Positions 8,222 to 18,448 of a DNA stretch of 64,000 nucleotides are shown here, in pieces (position 1 is the first letter of the stretch; each line of letters starts with the position of its first letter). The stretch is from Micromonospora chokoriensis (GTDB lineage: Bacteria > Actinomycetota > Actinomycetes > Mycobacteriales > Micromonosporaceae), in NCBI RefSeq assembly GCF_000718555.1, contig NZ_JOAN01000001.1, positions 248,001-312,000 of the forward strand, in the 5' to 3' direction. The notes under the pieces were generated by a model. That model was not told the origin of the DNA. It ran no database searches and was given only the letters and a program-made list of their open reading frames with translations. Made by a program: the position numbers and the translations under genes.

Positions 8222-8467
8222 TCACCTCGCGCGGCGGCGGCGTCGGTTGGCGTCGTGCCGCATCATCACGGCGAGGCCGGGAAAACCCCACAGGAAACCG
8301 GCGAGGCAGGTCCAGAGCCAGTTCTGGTGATCGTGCTCGGTCAGCCAGCCCCGGAAGAAGATCAGCAGGACCAGCCCGGCGATCGCCCACGCGATCAACC
8401 CGGCGAGGGCGAACGGCACCATCGGCGGATCCAGTGGTGCGGGCCGCGGTGGCTGCTCGTTCGGCAT
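8222..8467 (-). CDS. DUF2530 small membrane protein
   Basis: Protein of 81 residues with a proline-rich start, two predicted membrane helices (about 15-37 and 50-68) and a very basic tail ending RRRRRAR. The pattern fits DUF2530, a small actinobacterial membrane protein of unknown function. It converges with the DUF3027 gene (36 nt between stops) and is divergent from the NCS2 permease. The ATG has a leaderless -10 box upstream. Confidence 0.75.
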   Translation of the reverse strand: MPNEQPPRPAPLDPPMVPFALAGLIAWAIAGLVLLIFFRGWLTEHDHQNWLWTCLAGFLWGFPGLAVMMRHDANRRRRRAR

Positions 8468-8473
8468 TCGGCA

Positions 8474-8479
8474 AGCGTA
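8474..8479 (-). promoter_or_regulatory. Leaderless -10 box TACGCT for the DUF2530 gene
   Basis: On the minus strand TACGCT ends 6 nt before the ATG at 8467, matching TANNNT-N6-ATG with no ribosome binding site between. Confidence 0.5.
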
Positions 8480-8555
8480 CGGGATCTACTTCCCCTGCCC
8501 GCCGACGATCTGGGACGATGCGCGCGACAACCGGAAGATCACCTGCGAGGACCTG

Positions 8556-10034
<1,479 letters not shown>

Positions 10035-10042
10035 CGCAGGTC

Positions 10043-10074
10043 CGGGCGGGGAGTCGATCGGGATTCCCCGCCCG
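10043..10074 (+). terminator. Hairpin terminator after the NCS2 permease
   Basis: CGGGCGGGGA (10043-10052) pairs perfectly with TCCCCGCCCG (10065-10074) over a 12-nt loop. It starts 8 nt after the permease stop. There is no U-tract, as is common in high-GC actinomycetes. Confidence 0.75.
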
Positions 10075-10132
10075 TACCATCATGATCCCCCTCGTGAGCC
10101 TGGTCATAACGGATGTCGTTAGCCATGCTCAT

Positions 10133-10147
10133 TAGTTAAGCTAACTA
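10133..10147 (+). promoter_or_regulatory. MarR operator overlapping a leaderless promoter
   Basis: TAGTTA-AGC-TAACTA is a perfect 6-bp inverted repeat at 10133-10147, ending 2 nt before the GTG of the MarR gene. The -10 hexamer TAAGCT (10137-10142) lies inside it, 7 nt before the start codon. A second GTTAGC/GCTAAC pair frames the region. A bound dimer would cover both the -10 box and the transcription start, so autorepression is likely. Confidence 0.65.
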
Positions 10148-10149
10148 CT

Positions 10150-10599
10150 GTGACGGAGCGGACGGTGACGGCGGAACGCGTGCCACCGGCGCAGCTGGCT
10201 CCCCAGCTGCGTGATGCGATCACCCGACTCAACCGGCGGGTCCGACAGGCCCGACCGGTCGGCGACCTCACGGTCACCCAGGTCTCCGCGCTCACCAGCC
10301 TGCGGCTGGCGGGTGCGATGACACCCCGGGAGCTGGCCGATGTGGAGCGGGTGCAGCCGCCGACGATGACCAAGATCGTCGGGAAGTTGGAGGACCGCGG
10401 CCTCGTGCGGCGGACACCCCATCCGACCGACGGGCGGCAGGTCATCCTCGCGGCGACCGAGGGAGGGCAGGCCGTGCTCGACCAGTTCGAGCGGGCCCGC
10501 GACGAGTGGCTGGCGCACCGGCTGGCCGCGCTCGACGAGGACGAACGGGAGACCCTGCAGAGGGCCGCCGAGATTCTCCAGCAGCTCGCTCGCGCCTGA
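10150..10599 (+). CDS. MarR-family transcriptional regulator
   Basis: Protein of 149 residues with the MarR winged-helix layout: dimerisation helices at both ends, a DNA-binding core about 45-115 (LTVTQVSALTSLRLAGAMTPRELA), the recognition helix with PTMTKIVGKLEDRGLV, and a wing RRTPHPTDGRQ containing the conserved Asp-Gly-Arg. GTG start at 10150 is leaderless and overlaps a dyad operator. The MFS gene 72 nt downstream on the same strand is its probable target. The inducing ligand is unknown. Confidence 0.9.
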   Translation: MTERTVTAERVPPAQLAPQLRDAITRLNRRVRQARPVGDLTVTQVSALTSLRLAGAMTPRELADVERVQPPTMTKIVGKLEDRGLVRRTPHPTDGRQVILAATEGGQAVLDQFERARDEWLAHRLAALDEDERETLQRAAEILQQLARA

Positions 10600-10671
10600 G
10601 CCGCACCCGCGCCACCGGGTCCGTGCCGTCACCTGTCGATGACGCGTACGGCCAGAGGAGGCGCACCAAGA

Positions 10672-11955
10672 GTGCAGGCGAAGCTGAGCACGATGTTCCA
10701 GTCCCTACAGGTCCGCAACTACCGCCTCTTCGCATCCGGGCAGCTGATCAAGTTGATCGGCGTCTGGATGATGTTCATCGCCCAGGACTGGCTCGTCCTC
10801 GAGCTCTCCAACAACTCGGCCACCGCGCTCGGCGTGGTCACCGCCTGTCAGTTCACTCCGGTGCTGCTGCTCACCCTGCTCTCCGGGCGACTCGCGGACC
10901 GGTACGACAAGCGGGTGCTGCTGTTCGCCGCCAACACCTTCTGGAGCCTGCTGGCGCTGGGCATGGCCCTGCTGGTCCTCACCGACCTGGTGCAGCTCTG
11001 GCACGTCTTCGCCTTCGCCGCGCTGCTCGGCACGGCCAACGCCGTGGAGACCCCGGTCCGGCAGGCGTTCGTCTCCGAACTCGTCGGCACGTCACTGCTG
11101 CCCAACGCGCTGTCGCTGAACGCCGCCGTGTTCAACTCCGCCCGGATCGTCGGCCCGGCCGTCGCCGGCCTGGCCATCGCCGCGTTCGACGTCGGCCCGG
11201 TCTTCCTCTTCACCGCCCTCAGCTCGGTTGCGCCTTTGGTCAACGTGGTCCGTATGCGTACGACCGAACTGCACCGCGACGCCCTCCTACCGCGCGACGA
11301 GCGGGCGTCCGCCCGGGTCGTCGACGGTCTGCGGTACGTGTGGCGGCGCCCCGATCTGCTGATGCCGATGGCGATGATGTCGGTGATCGGCATGTCGCTG
11401 TTCAACTTCCAGCTCACCCTGGCCGCGTTGGCGAAGACGGTCTTCAACACCGGTGCTGCCTCGTTCGGCCTGTTCAGCACGGCGCTGGCCGTCGGCGCGC
11501 TCGGCGGCGCGCTGAGCGGCACCGGCCGGCGTAGCCGCCCGTCGGTCTGGCTGGTCCTCGGCGCGGCGATCGCCTGTGCCAGCTTCGGCACCCTGGTCGG
11601 CCTCTCCTCGGCGTACTGGCTGGTCGTGGTGTTGCTGGTACCGACCGGCTTCTGCATGGTCTTCTTCGCCCAGGCCGCCAACCAGCGGATCCAGATGGGC
11701 GTGGACGCGGCCTTCCGGGGCCGGGTGATGGCCCTGTGGGTGCTGGTCTTCCTGGGCACCAACCCGGTCGGCGCGCCGCTGATCGGTTGGGTCGCGGAGC
11801 ACTACGGCGCCGGGGCCAGCATCTGGATGGGTGGGCTCATCTCGCTGGCTGCCGCGCTGGTCGCGCTCACCTGGCAGCTGCGCCACTCCGGTGCCCGGCT
11901 GCGCTTCCGGGTGCTGCCGATGCCCCGTTTCTACGTCACCTCCACCGACTGCTGA
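10672..11955 (+). CDS. MFS drug-efflux-type transporter
   Basis: About 427 residues and 12 hydrophobic segments. It resembles the MFS_3/enterobactin-exporter-like family: LQVRNYRLFASGQLIKLIGVWM at the start, the loop motif GRLADRYDKR (about 70-79) and ETPVRQAFVSELV. GTG 10672 was preferred because AGAGGAGG ends 10 nt upstream; ATG 10639 is in frame but lacks a ribosome site. Co-oriented with the MarR gene, it probably exports a toxic compound under MarR control. Confidence 0.87.
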   Translation: MQAKLSTMFQSLQVRNYRLFASGQLIKLIGVWMMFIAQDWLVLELSNNSATALGVVTACQFTPVLLLTLLSGRLADRYDKRVLLFAANTFWSLLALGMALLVLTDLVQLWHVFAFAALLGTANAVETPVRQAFVSELVGTSLLPNALSLNAAVFNSARIVGPAVAGLAIAAFDVGPVFLFTALSSVAPLVNVVRMRTTELHRDALLPRDERASARVVDGLRYVWRRPDLLMPMAMMSVIGMSLFNFQLTLAALAKTVFNTGAASFGLFSTALAVGALGGALSGTGRRSRPSVWLVLGAAIACASFGTLVGLSSAYWLVVVLLVPTGFCMVFFAQAANQRIQMGVDAAFRGRVMALWVLVFLGTNPVGAPLIGWVAEHYGAGASIWMGGLISLAAALVALTWQLRHSGARLRFRVLPMPRFYVTSTDC

Positions 11956-12031
11956 GGTTTACCGCCGGAGCCGGGCCGCGTCCCGTTGCGCGGATGCGGC
12001 CAAATCGCTGGCGGGGTGGCACGGTGGGGCT

Positions 12032-12037
12032 TAGCGT
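12032..12037 (+). promoter_or_regulatory. Leaderless -10 box TAGCGT
   Basis: TAGCGT (TANNNT) ends 6 nt before GTG 12044. No Shine-Dalgarno lies between. Confidence 0.45.
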
Positions 12038-12043
12038 CGATGT

Positions 12044-12553
12044 GTGGGAGTCGGACGCGCGCTGATGCTGGCCCTGGCGTTCCTCGCCATGGCCACTCTG
12101 CCGGCGGCGTTCGCCCTGCTCTTCTGCTACGACGAGATCCTCGACCGAGTGGTCTGCGGGTGGTCCGAGTGGCGTGAGCGTCGACGGGAGAGACGCACGA
12201 TCGCGCGTCTCGACCGGGCCATCGAGGCCGACGCGCTGACCCGGGACATCGATTTCAGCGACTTCGACCGCACCGACCGTCGACCCCTGGAGCAGCTCGC
12301 CGCCGACCTGCGCCGTCTCGGCGGTCAGCGGCTCGGCGGCACCGGCCGGTCGATGGTCTGGCACAGTGCGCTGCTCCAGGCGTACGACGATCGGCTACGC
12401 CTTGCCTGCCGGGCGCTCGGCATCACCGAGCACCTCGCCGAGTTGGAGGGCGTCGATCAGGAGATCGAGCGGGTCCGGGTGGAGGGTGTGCTGCACGCGG
12501 CGGGCCTGTCCCTGCCGGCCGCTCGGGCCGGGCACCGGCAACGGCACCGCTGA
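12044..12553 (+). CDS. Conserved-looking small membrane-anchored protein, function unknown
   Basis: Protein of 169 residues that I do not recognise. One membrane segment (about 5-25, LMLALAFLAMATLPAAFALL) is followed by a strongly basic and acidic helical region (RERRRERRTIARLDRAIEAD) and a helical C-terminus with cysteine and leucine repeats. It looks like a single-pass protein with a cytoplasmic helical domain. GTG 12044 is supported by a leaderless -10 box; ATG 12065 is the alternative. It converges on the regulator gene with a 14-nt gap. Confidence 0.65.
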   Translation: MGVGRALMLALAFLAMATLPAAFALLFCYDEILDRVVCGWSEWRERRRERRTIARLDRAIEADALTRDIDFSDFDRTDRRPLEQLAADLRRLGGQRLGGTGRSMVWHSALLQAYDDRLRLACRALGITEHLAELEGVDQEIERVRVEGVLHAAGLSLPAARAGHRQRHR

Positions 12554-12567
12554 CCACACCCGAGTGG

Positions 12568-13059
12568 CTAGCTGCGATCTGGCTCTGGCTGCGCGGTGTC
12601 CTGGGTGGTTGCCTGAGATCTGGTGTGCAGCACTTCGCGGGCCTGCTCGGCGGCGCGGACGATGCTCTCGCTGATGAAGTCGAGGAAGCGGGCGATGTTC
12701 TCCAGGCGGGCGGCGGCGGGGGTCTGCGGGCCGAGCAGGGCGACGCCCTTCCTCGCGGTCTCAACGAGCTGGTCGTTGGCCCGGGCGCTGGCGATCGTCG
12801 CCTGGTAGAAGAGTTCGTCGTCGACGACGTAGCGGTCGCGGCGGCGTTCGTCGCGTTCGCGGCGGACGAGGCTCTGGCCCTCCAGGAAGGTGATCGCCTT
12901 GGAGATGGACGCCGGACTGACCTGGAGGCGCTGGGCGAGCTGGGACGCGGTGAGGCTGCCCGAGTCGGTGGTGAACAGGCAGGTCAACACCCGGGCCGCC
13001 ATCTTGGTCAGACCCGATGCCATGAGGACGGTGGTGAACGTCTCCTCGTACTCGGCCAC
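12568..13059 (-). CDS. GbsR/MarR-like transcriptional regulator
   Basis: Protein of 163 residues. The winged-helix core (about 20-85) has LTASQLAQRLQVSPASISKAI as helix-turn-helix and RRERDERRRDRYVVDDELF as wing. The C-terminal part is helical with an LENIARFLDFISESIVRAAEQ repeat for dimerisation. This is the GbsR/MarR-like family found beside membrane or hydrolase genes. GTG 13059 is the only usable start, and the frame stays open for more than 30 codons upstream without a start codon, so the N-terminus may have been trimmed by the event that damaged the divergent hydrolase. Confidence 0.75.
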   Translation of the reverse strand: MAEYEETFTTVLMASGLTKMAARVLTCLFTTDSGSLTASQLAQRLQVSPASISKAITFLEGQSLVRRERDERRRDRYVVDDELFYQATIASARANDQLVETARKGVALLGPQTPAAARLENIARFLDFISESIVRAAEQAREVLHTRSQATTQDTAQPEPDRS

Positions 13060-13091
13060 GGCCTCGGCGTCTCGCCCGTGCTCCTGAGGGA

Positions 13092-13787
13092 GTGCGACCG
13101 CCCCCCGGGTGGCGGGCCTGCGCCGGTGGGCGCGGCGTTCGGTGGCGCGGTGGGCCAGATCCGCGCGGCAGGAAGTCGGAGCGCTCAGCCGACTACTCGT
13201 TCGAGGCGGCCGTCCGGGACGTCGACGCCGTCCTCGCGGCCCGGCACGTCGACCGAGCGCTGGTGGTGGGCTGGTCCTACGGGGCGGTCGTCGGAGCGCA
13301 CTGGGCTGGCCGCAACCCGAAGCGTGCCCTCGGCGCGGTCCTGGTCGACGGCGCGTTCCCGCACGACTGGCTCGACGAGGCCATGGAGCAACGGATTCGG
13401 AAGATGTTCCGACGGATGAACCTGTTCATGCCGCTGCTGCGCCCGACCGGTCTGACCCCACGGATGAATGCCGAACAGATGGCGGACAGCAACATCGAGC
13501 TGGGCAGACTCTCCCGCGAGCGCGAGTTGGGCCCCGTGCTGGACGGCATCACCGTCCCGGTGCGCTACGTCGTCGCCTCCGGCACGTCCCTCGGCAGTCG
13601 CGGTGACGAGCAGGAGAAGATCCGTGCCAGCCTCGACGCGGTGACCGTCCGCAACCCGCAGATCCAGATCGCCGCGAAGGTTGCCAGCAACCATGGTGCG
13701 ATCCTCAAGAAGGACTTCCGCGCCATCGCCGACGCCGTACGCGAGGTCGCCGCCCCTCATCACGAGGGCGCTGAAAACAATCGGTGA
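13092..13787 (+). pseudogene. 5'-truncated alpha/beta hydrolase
   Basis: The frame encodes the second half of an alpha/beta hydrolase: a DPRGRKS-like segment (from nt 13158), RDVDAVLAARHVDRALVVGW and the nucleophile elbow GWSYGAVVGAHW (Ser in GxSxG), a helical lid, and a terminal VASNHGAILKKD with the probable catalytic His. The N-terminal 50-60 residues with the first strands and the HG oxyanion-hole motif are missing, and the first 22 codons resemble no hydrolase. A deletion or frameshift near 13060-13160 would explain this and the odd start of the divergent regulator. Confidence 0.6.
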
Positions 13788-13804
13788 GGCCCTCGCGCTC
13801 GCGA

Positions 13805-13832
13805 TGACGGGTGGCGGAAAGGTCACCCGTCA
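13805..13832. terminator. Terminator between convergent hydrolase and sepH
   Basis: TGACGGGTG (13805-13813) pairs with CACCCGTCA (13824-13832) over a 10-nt loop. It lies between two converging genes and could serve both. Confidence 0.6.
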
Positions 13833-13842
13833 ACGCGAAGCG

Positions 13843-14919
13843 TCAGGAGGATTCGCGTGCGGCCGGGCCGCTGCCGAAGAGCACGTCGTCCCAGCTCGGG
13901 AGCCGCTTGCGTGGCTTGCCGTTGGCATCGGTGGACTCGCCGGACGCCGCCGCGGCGGCCGTCCGTCGCGGTCGCAGCACCGCCAGCGACGGCACGGCCG
14001 GCACCTCCTTGGGTGCGTCCGAGTCGTCGTCGAAGGCCGACCCCTGGCCACCGCCGAGCAGCGCGGCGGCACCGCCGCCGACCGGCCGCTGCCGAGGCGC
14101 GTCCGACCCGGCAAGAGCAGCCGGGGTACGCGGCTCAAGGCTGCGACCCGACGAGCCGCCGAGCGGGCGGTCCAGTGAGGCGAGCAGCGCATCCCGCCCA
14201 GCCCGGATCGGATCGCGGCCGGGACGCGGGTGCTCGGACGCGGCAGGCAACCCGTGCCCACCACGGCTCGGCTCGCCCCGCGACGGCCCAGGCAGGGCGT
14301 GCCCGGTCCGTTCCGGTGCCGGCTCCTGGCCGAGGATCGGCGTGGGCCGCTCAGCGCACAGGTACTGCGCCATGTCGTCGTGCGGCGTGACCACCTGCCG
14401 GGCCTTGTCCATGTCCCAGATGGCCTGCGCGGTGGCCTTGCCGGACGGCCAGGTGGCGATGATCCGCCAGGTGCCGTCGTCGCGGCGGTAGGCGTCCCAG
14501 GAGATCTTCTCGGTGTCGATGCCGTGCTGGCTCAGCCGGCCGTTGACCACCTCGGCGAGGGGGGTGGGCTTCTCCGCACCCTTGAGGCGGGTGCGACGGG
14601 CGTGCTGGGCGAGCATCGCCCGCTCCTGAAGCACCGGGCCGGCATAGCGCAGCACCCGGTCGACCGGAACCCCGGCGATGCGGGCGACGTCCTCGGCGGA
14701 CTCACCGGAGCGGATGCGGGCCTGGATGTCCCGAGGGGACAGTGAGGGAATCGGATCGACGGTGCTCGGTGCCACCGCGAGCGGCGGGGCACCCGGCTCG
14801 GGGTGCATCACGCCGGCGATGCGTTCGTCGATCGGCAGGGCGAGAAGTCGCCCCACCTCGTCGGCGAGCACCAGGGCCTGGCCGTCCTCGGAGAGGGCGA
14901 CGAAGCGTACTGGGCGCAT
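13843..14919 (-). CDS. sepH: Septation protein SepH
   Basis: Protein of 358 residues. The N-terminus MRPVRFVALSEDGQALVLADE and the helix-turn-helix-like DIQARIRSGESAEDVARIAG (about 75-95) are characteristic of SepH (DUF3071), the actinobacterial activator of FtsZ assembly. A tryptophan-rich segment (DGTWRIIATWPSGK) completes the conserved part; residues from about 185 on are a Pro/Gly/Ala-rich disordered tail ending in a short conserved RLPSWDDVLFG. GGAGG lies at a good distance from ATG 14919. It acts at the division septum in the cytoplasm. Confidence 0.92.
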   Translation of the reverse strand: MRPVRFVALSEDGQALVLADEVGRLLALPIDERIAGVMHPEPGAPPLAVAPSTVDPIPSLSPRDIQARIRSGESAEDVARIAGVPVDRVLRYAGPVLQERAMLAQHARRTRLKGAEKPTPLAEVVNGRLSQHGIDTEKISWDAYRRDDGTWRIIATWPSGKATAQAIWDMDKARQVVTPHDDMAQYLCAERPTPILGQEPAPERTGHALPGPSRGEPSRGGHGLPAASEHPRPGRDPIRAGRDALLASLDRPLGGSSGRSLEPRTPAALAGSDAPRQRPVGGGAAALLGGGQGSAFDDDSDAPKEVPAVPSLAVLRPRRTAAAAASGESTDANGKPRKRLPSWDDVLFGSGPAARESS

Positions 14920-15054
14920 AGCGTTGCCTCCGTCCCGCTTCGCTGGCCGCACGCCACGAGTCGGCCACCCAGGCGTCTCGGACCACCGTACGCGCATCTG
15001 CCTCGGGGTGGGGGAAGCGACACCCCGCATGTCGTGACTGAGCTGCGGCGATGA

Positions 15055-15098
15055 TCACGGTCGGTGTCCGTGGAGGCCCCAACGGACACCGACCGTGA
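15055..15098. terminator. Strong 17-bp hairpin after serC
   Basis: TCACGGTCGGTGTCCGT (15055-15071) pairs perfectly with 15082-15098 across a 10-nt loop. It sits 7 nt past the serC stop on the minus strand and upstream of sepH, so it isolates the two. Confidence 0.8.
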
Positions 15099-15104
15099 CG
15101 AAGC

Positions 15105-16364
<1,260 letters not shown>

Positions 16365-16386
16365 TCAGCTCGGTCGACATGCGGAA

Positions 16387-16423
16387 GGGCCCCTCCTCGA
16401 TGCCAGGCATCGAGAAGGGGCCC
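16387..16423. terminator. Terminator after the citrate synthase gene
   Basis: GGGCCCCTCCTCGATG (16387-16402) pairs with 16408-16423 with one mismatch around a 5-nt loop. It lies 12 nt past the citrate synthase stop on the minus strand. Confidence 0.8.
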
Positions 16424-16434
16424 CCTCGTGTAGA

Positions 16435-17541
16435 TCAGACGCCGTGCGGGATGGCGGCCCAGCCCTCGACGTCGGACGGCTTGCGGGTCTCCGGGCCCAG
16501 GTAGCGGGCGGACGGGCGGACCAGCCGCTGGAGGCGCTTCTGCTCCAGGATGTGCGCGCTCCAGCCGCCCATCCGGGCGCAGGTGAACATCGAGGTGAAC
16601 ATGTGTGCCGGCACCTCGGCGAAGTCCAGGACCACGGCCGACCAGAACTCGACGTTCGTGGCCAGCACCCGGTCCGGGCGGCGAGCCTGCAACTCGGCGA
16701 GGGCGGCCTTCTCCAATGCCTCGGCGATCTCGAAGCGCGGCGCGCCCAGCTCCTTGGCGGTGCGCCGGAGCACACGGGCGCGCGGGTCCTCGGCACGGTA
16801 GACCCGGTGGCCGAAGCCCATCAGCCGCTCGCCGCGGTCGAGGACGCCCTTGACGTAGCCCTCGGCGTCGCCGCTGCGCTCCACCGCCTCCAGCATGGTG
16901 AGCACCCGGGACGGGGCACCGCCGTGCAGCGGGCCGGAGAGGGCGCCGATGCCGGAGGAGATGCAGGCAGCCGCGTCCGCACCGGTGGAGGCGACGATGC
17001 GCGCGGTGAAGGTGGACGCGTTCAGGCCGTGCTCGGCGGCCGAGATGAAGTACGCGTCGACGGCCTTGACGTGCCGTGGGTCGGGCTCGCCACGCCAGCG
17101 CTTCATGAAGCGCTCGACGATGGTCTGCGCCTTGTCGATCTCCTTCTGCGGCACCGCCGGCAGGCCGAGACCGCGAGCGGACTGGGCGACGAACGAGAGC
17201 GCGGTCACCGAGACCCGGGCGAGATCCTCACGAGCCTGCTCGTCGGAGATGTCCAACAGTTGGTTGAGACCCCAGTACGGGGCCAGCATGGCGACCGCGG
17301 ACTGCACGTCGACGCGGATGTCACCCGAGTGCACCGGCACCGGGAACGGCTCCGCCGGCGGCAGGCCCGGCCCGAACCGGCCGTCGACCAGCAGCGCCCA
17401 GACGTTGCCGAACGACACCTGGCCGATCAGATCCTCGATGTCGACTCCGCGATAGCGCAGCGCGCCGCCCTCACGGTCAGGTTCGGCGATCTCGGTCTCG
17501 AAGGCGACGACGCCCTCCAGCCCGGGTTTGAAATCGGCCAT
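16435..17541 (-). CDS. Citrate synthase (citrate synthase 2 type)
   Basis: Protein of 368 residues condensing oxaloacetate and acetyl-CoA. The catalytic triad is visible as His in AAEHGLNAS (about 170), His in GFGHRVYR (about 244) and Asp in SAVVLDF (about 305). RHVKAVDAYFISAAEHGL and SGIGALSGPLHGGAP are family landmarks. The length fits the short bacterial dimeric form, and the start MADFKPGLEGVVAFET matches actinobacterial citrate synthase 2. AGGAGAGCG precedes ATG 17541. The 247-nt region to the divergent pdxH should hold both promoters. Confidence 0.93.
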   Translation of the reverse strand: MADFKPGLEGVVAFETEIAEPDREGGALRYRGVDIEDLIGQVSFGNVWALLVDGRFGPGLPPAEPFPVPVHSGDIRVDVQSAVAMLAPYWGLNQLLDISDEQAREDLARVSVTALSFVAQSARGLGLPAVPQKEIDKAQTIVERFMKRWRGEPDPRHVKAVDAYFISAAEHGLNASTFTARIVASTGADAAACISSGIGALSGPLHGGAPSRVLTMLEAVERSGDAEGYVKGVLDRGERLMGFGHRVYRAEDPRARVLRRTAKELGAPRFEIAEALEKAALAELQARRPDRVLATNVEFWSAVVLDFAEVPAHMFTSMFTCARMGGWSAHILEQKRLQRLVRPSARYLGPETRKPSDVEGWAAIPHGV

Positions 17542-17788
17542 GTCGCTCTCCTGGATCTGGTCGGTGCGCCCGATCGCTCATCCGGCCCGATCAGCCGAGC
17601 GCTTAGGCGACCCTCAGGGATGTGTTCGGAACATACTGCCTGCTGAGTAAGGGATCCGCGACCCGCTGCGACTGTGCTGCACACGACATCCCCGGACGCG
17701 CATTCTCCGCCCCGCTCGGTGAGACTGGGCAGGGCGGGCTGGCCAGCGCGAAAGGGTGTTGGCGGGGACGCCGAAAAGGAGTGGGGAC

Positions 17789-18448
17789 GTGACGGGCGAC
17801 ACACCAGCCCCGGCCGCGATGCGTAACGAGTACGCCGCGGACCTGGGCCTGACCGAGGCTGACCTGGCCGCCGATTGGCACACCCAGTTCGACAGGTGGT
17901 TCGCCGACGCGGTGGCTTTCGGGCTACCCGAACCGAATGCCATGGTGGTCGGCACCGCCGACGCGGCCGGCCGGCCGAGCGGGCGGACGGTGCTGCTGAA
18001 GGCGTACGACCCGGAGGGCTTCGTCTTCTTCACCAACCACCTGTCGCGCAAGGGCGTTGAGGCTTCCGCCAACCCGTACGCCAGTCTGGTCTTTCCGTGG
18101 TTTCCCATGCAGCGCCAGGTGGTGGTCGCCGGGCGGGTCACGCACGTCGACCGCGCGACGAGCGAGGCGTACTTCGCCAGCCGGCCGCGCGGCTCCCAAC
18201 TGGGTGCCTGGGCCAGCCCGCAGTCCCAGGTCGTATCGGGTCGGGCGGTGCTGGAAGAGCGGTACCAGGAGGCGGTCGAACGATTCGCCGACCAGGCCGA
18301 GATCCCGACCCCGCCGCACTGGGGTGGGCTGCGGGTCCAACCCGAGTCGGTGGAGTTCTGGCAGGGCCGGGCCGGCCGGTTGCACGACCGGCTCCGCTAC
18401 CGCCGCCTCGACGAGGGTGGCTGGATCGTCGAGCAGTTGGCACCATGA
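17789..18448 (+). CDS. pdxH: Pyridoxamine 5'-phosphate oxidase
   Basis: Protein of 219 residues, an FMN flavoprotein oxidising pyridoxine or pyridoxamine phosphate to PLP. Family motifs: PNAMVVGTADAAGRPSGRTVLLK (FMN phosphate site), FFTNHLSRKG, FPWFPMQRQVVVAGRV, and the C-terminal WGGLRVQPESVEFWQGR followed by RLHDRLRYRR. GTG 17789 was chosen because AAAAGGAG lies 8 nt upstream. Its stop overlaps the start of the downstream MFS gene, so the two are translationally coupled. Confidence 0.93.
   Translation: MTGDTPAPAAMRNEYAADLGLTEADLAADWHTQFDRWFADAVAFGLPEPNAMVVGTADAAGRPSGRTVLLKAYDPEGFVFFTNHLSRKGVEASANPYASLVFPWFPMQRQVVVAGRVTHVDRATSEAYFASRPRGSQLGAWASPQSQVVSGRAVLEERYQEAVERFADQAEIPTPPHWGGLRVQPESVEFWQGRAGRLHDRLRYRRLDEGGWIVEQLAP

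Noticed and set aside
17623..17633. Palindrome TGTTC-G-GAACA in the citrate synthase/pdxH promoter region
   Set aside because: It is short and does not match an actinobacterial SOS box (TCGAAC-N4-GTTCGA) or a GlxR site well enough to name.
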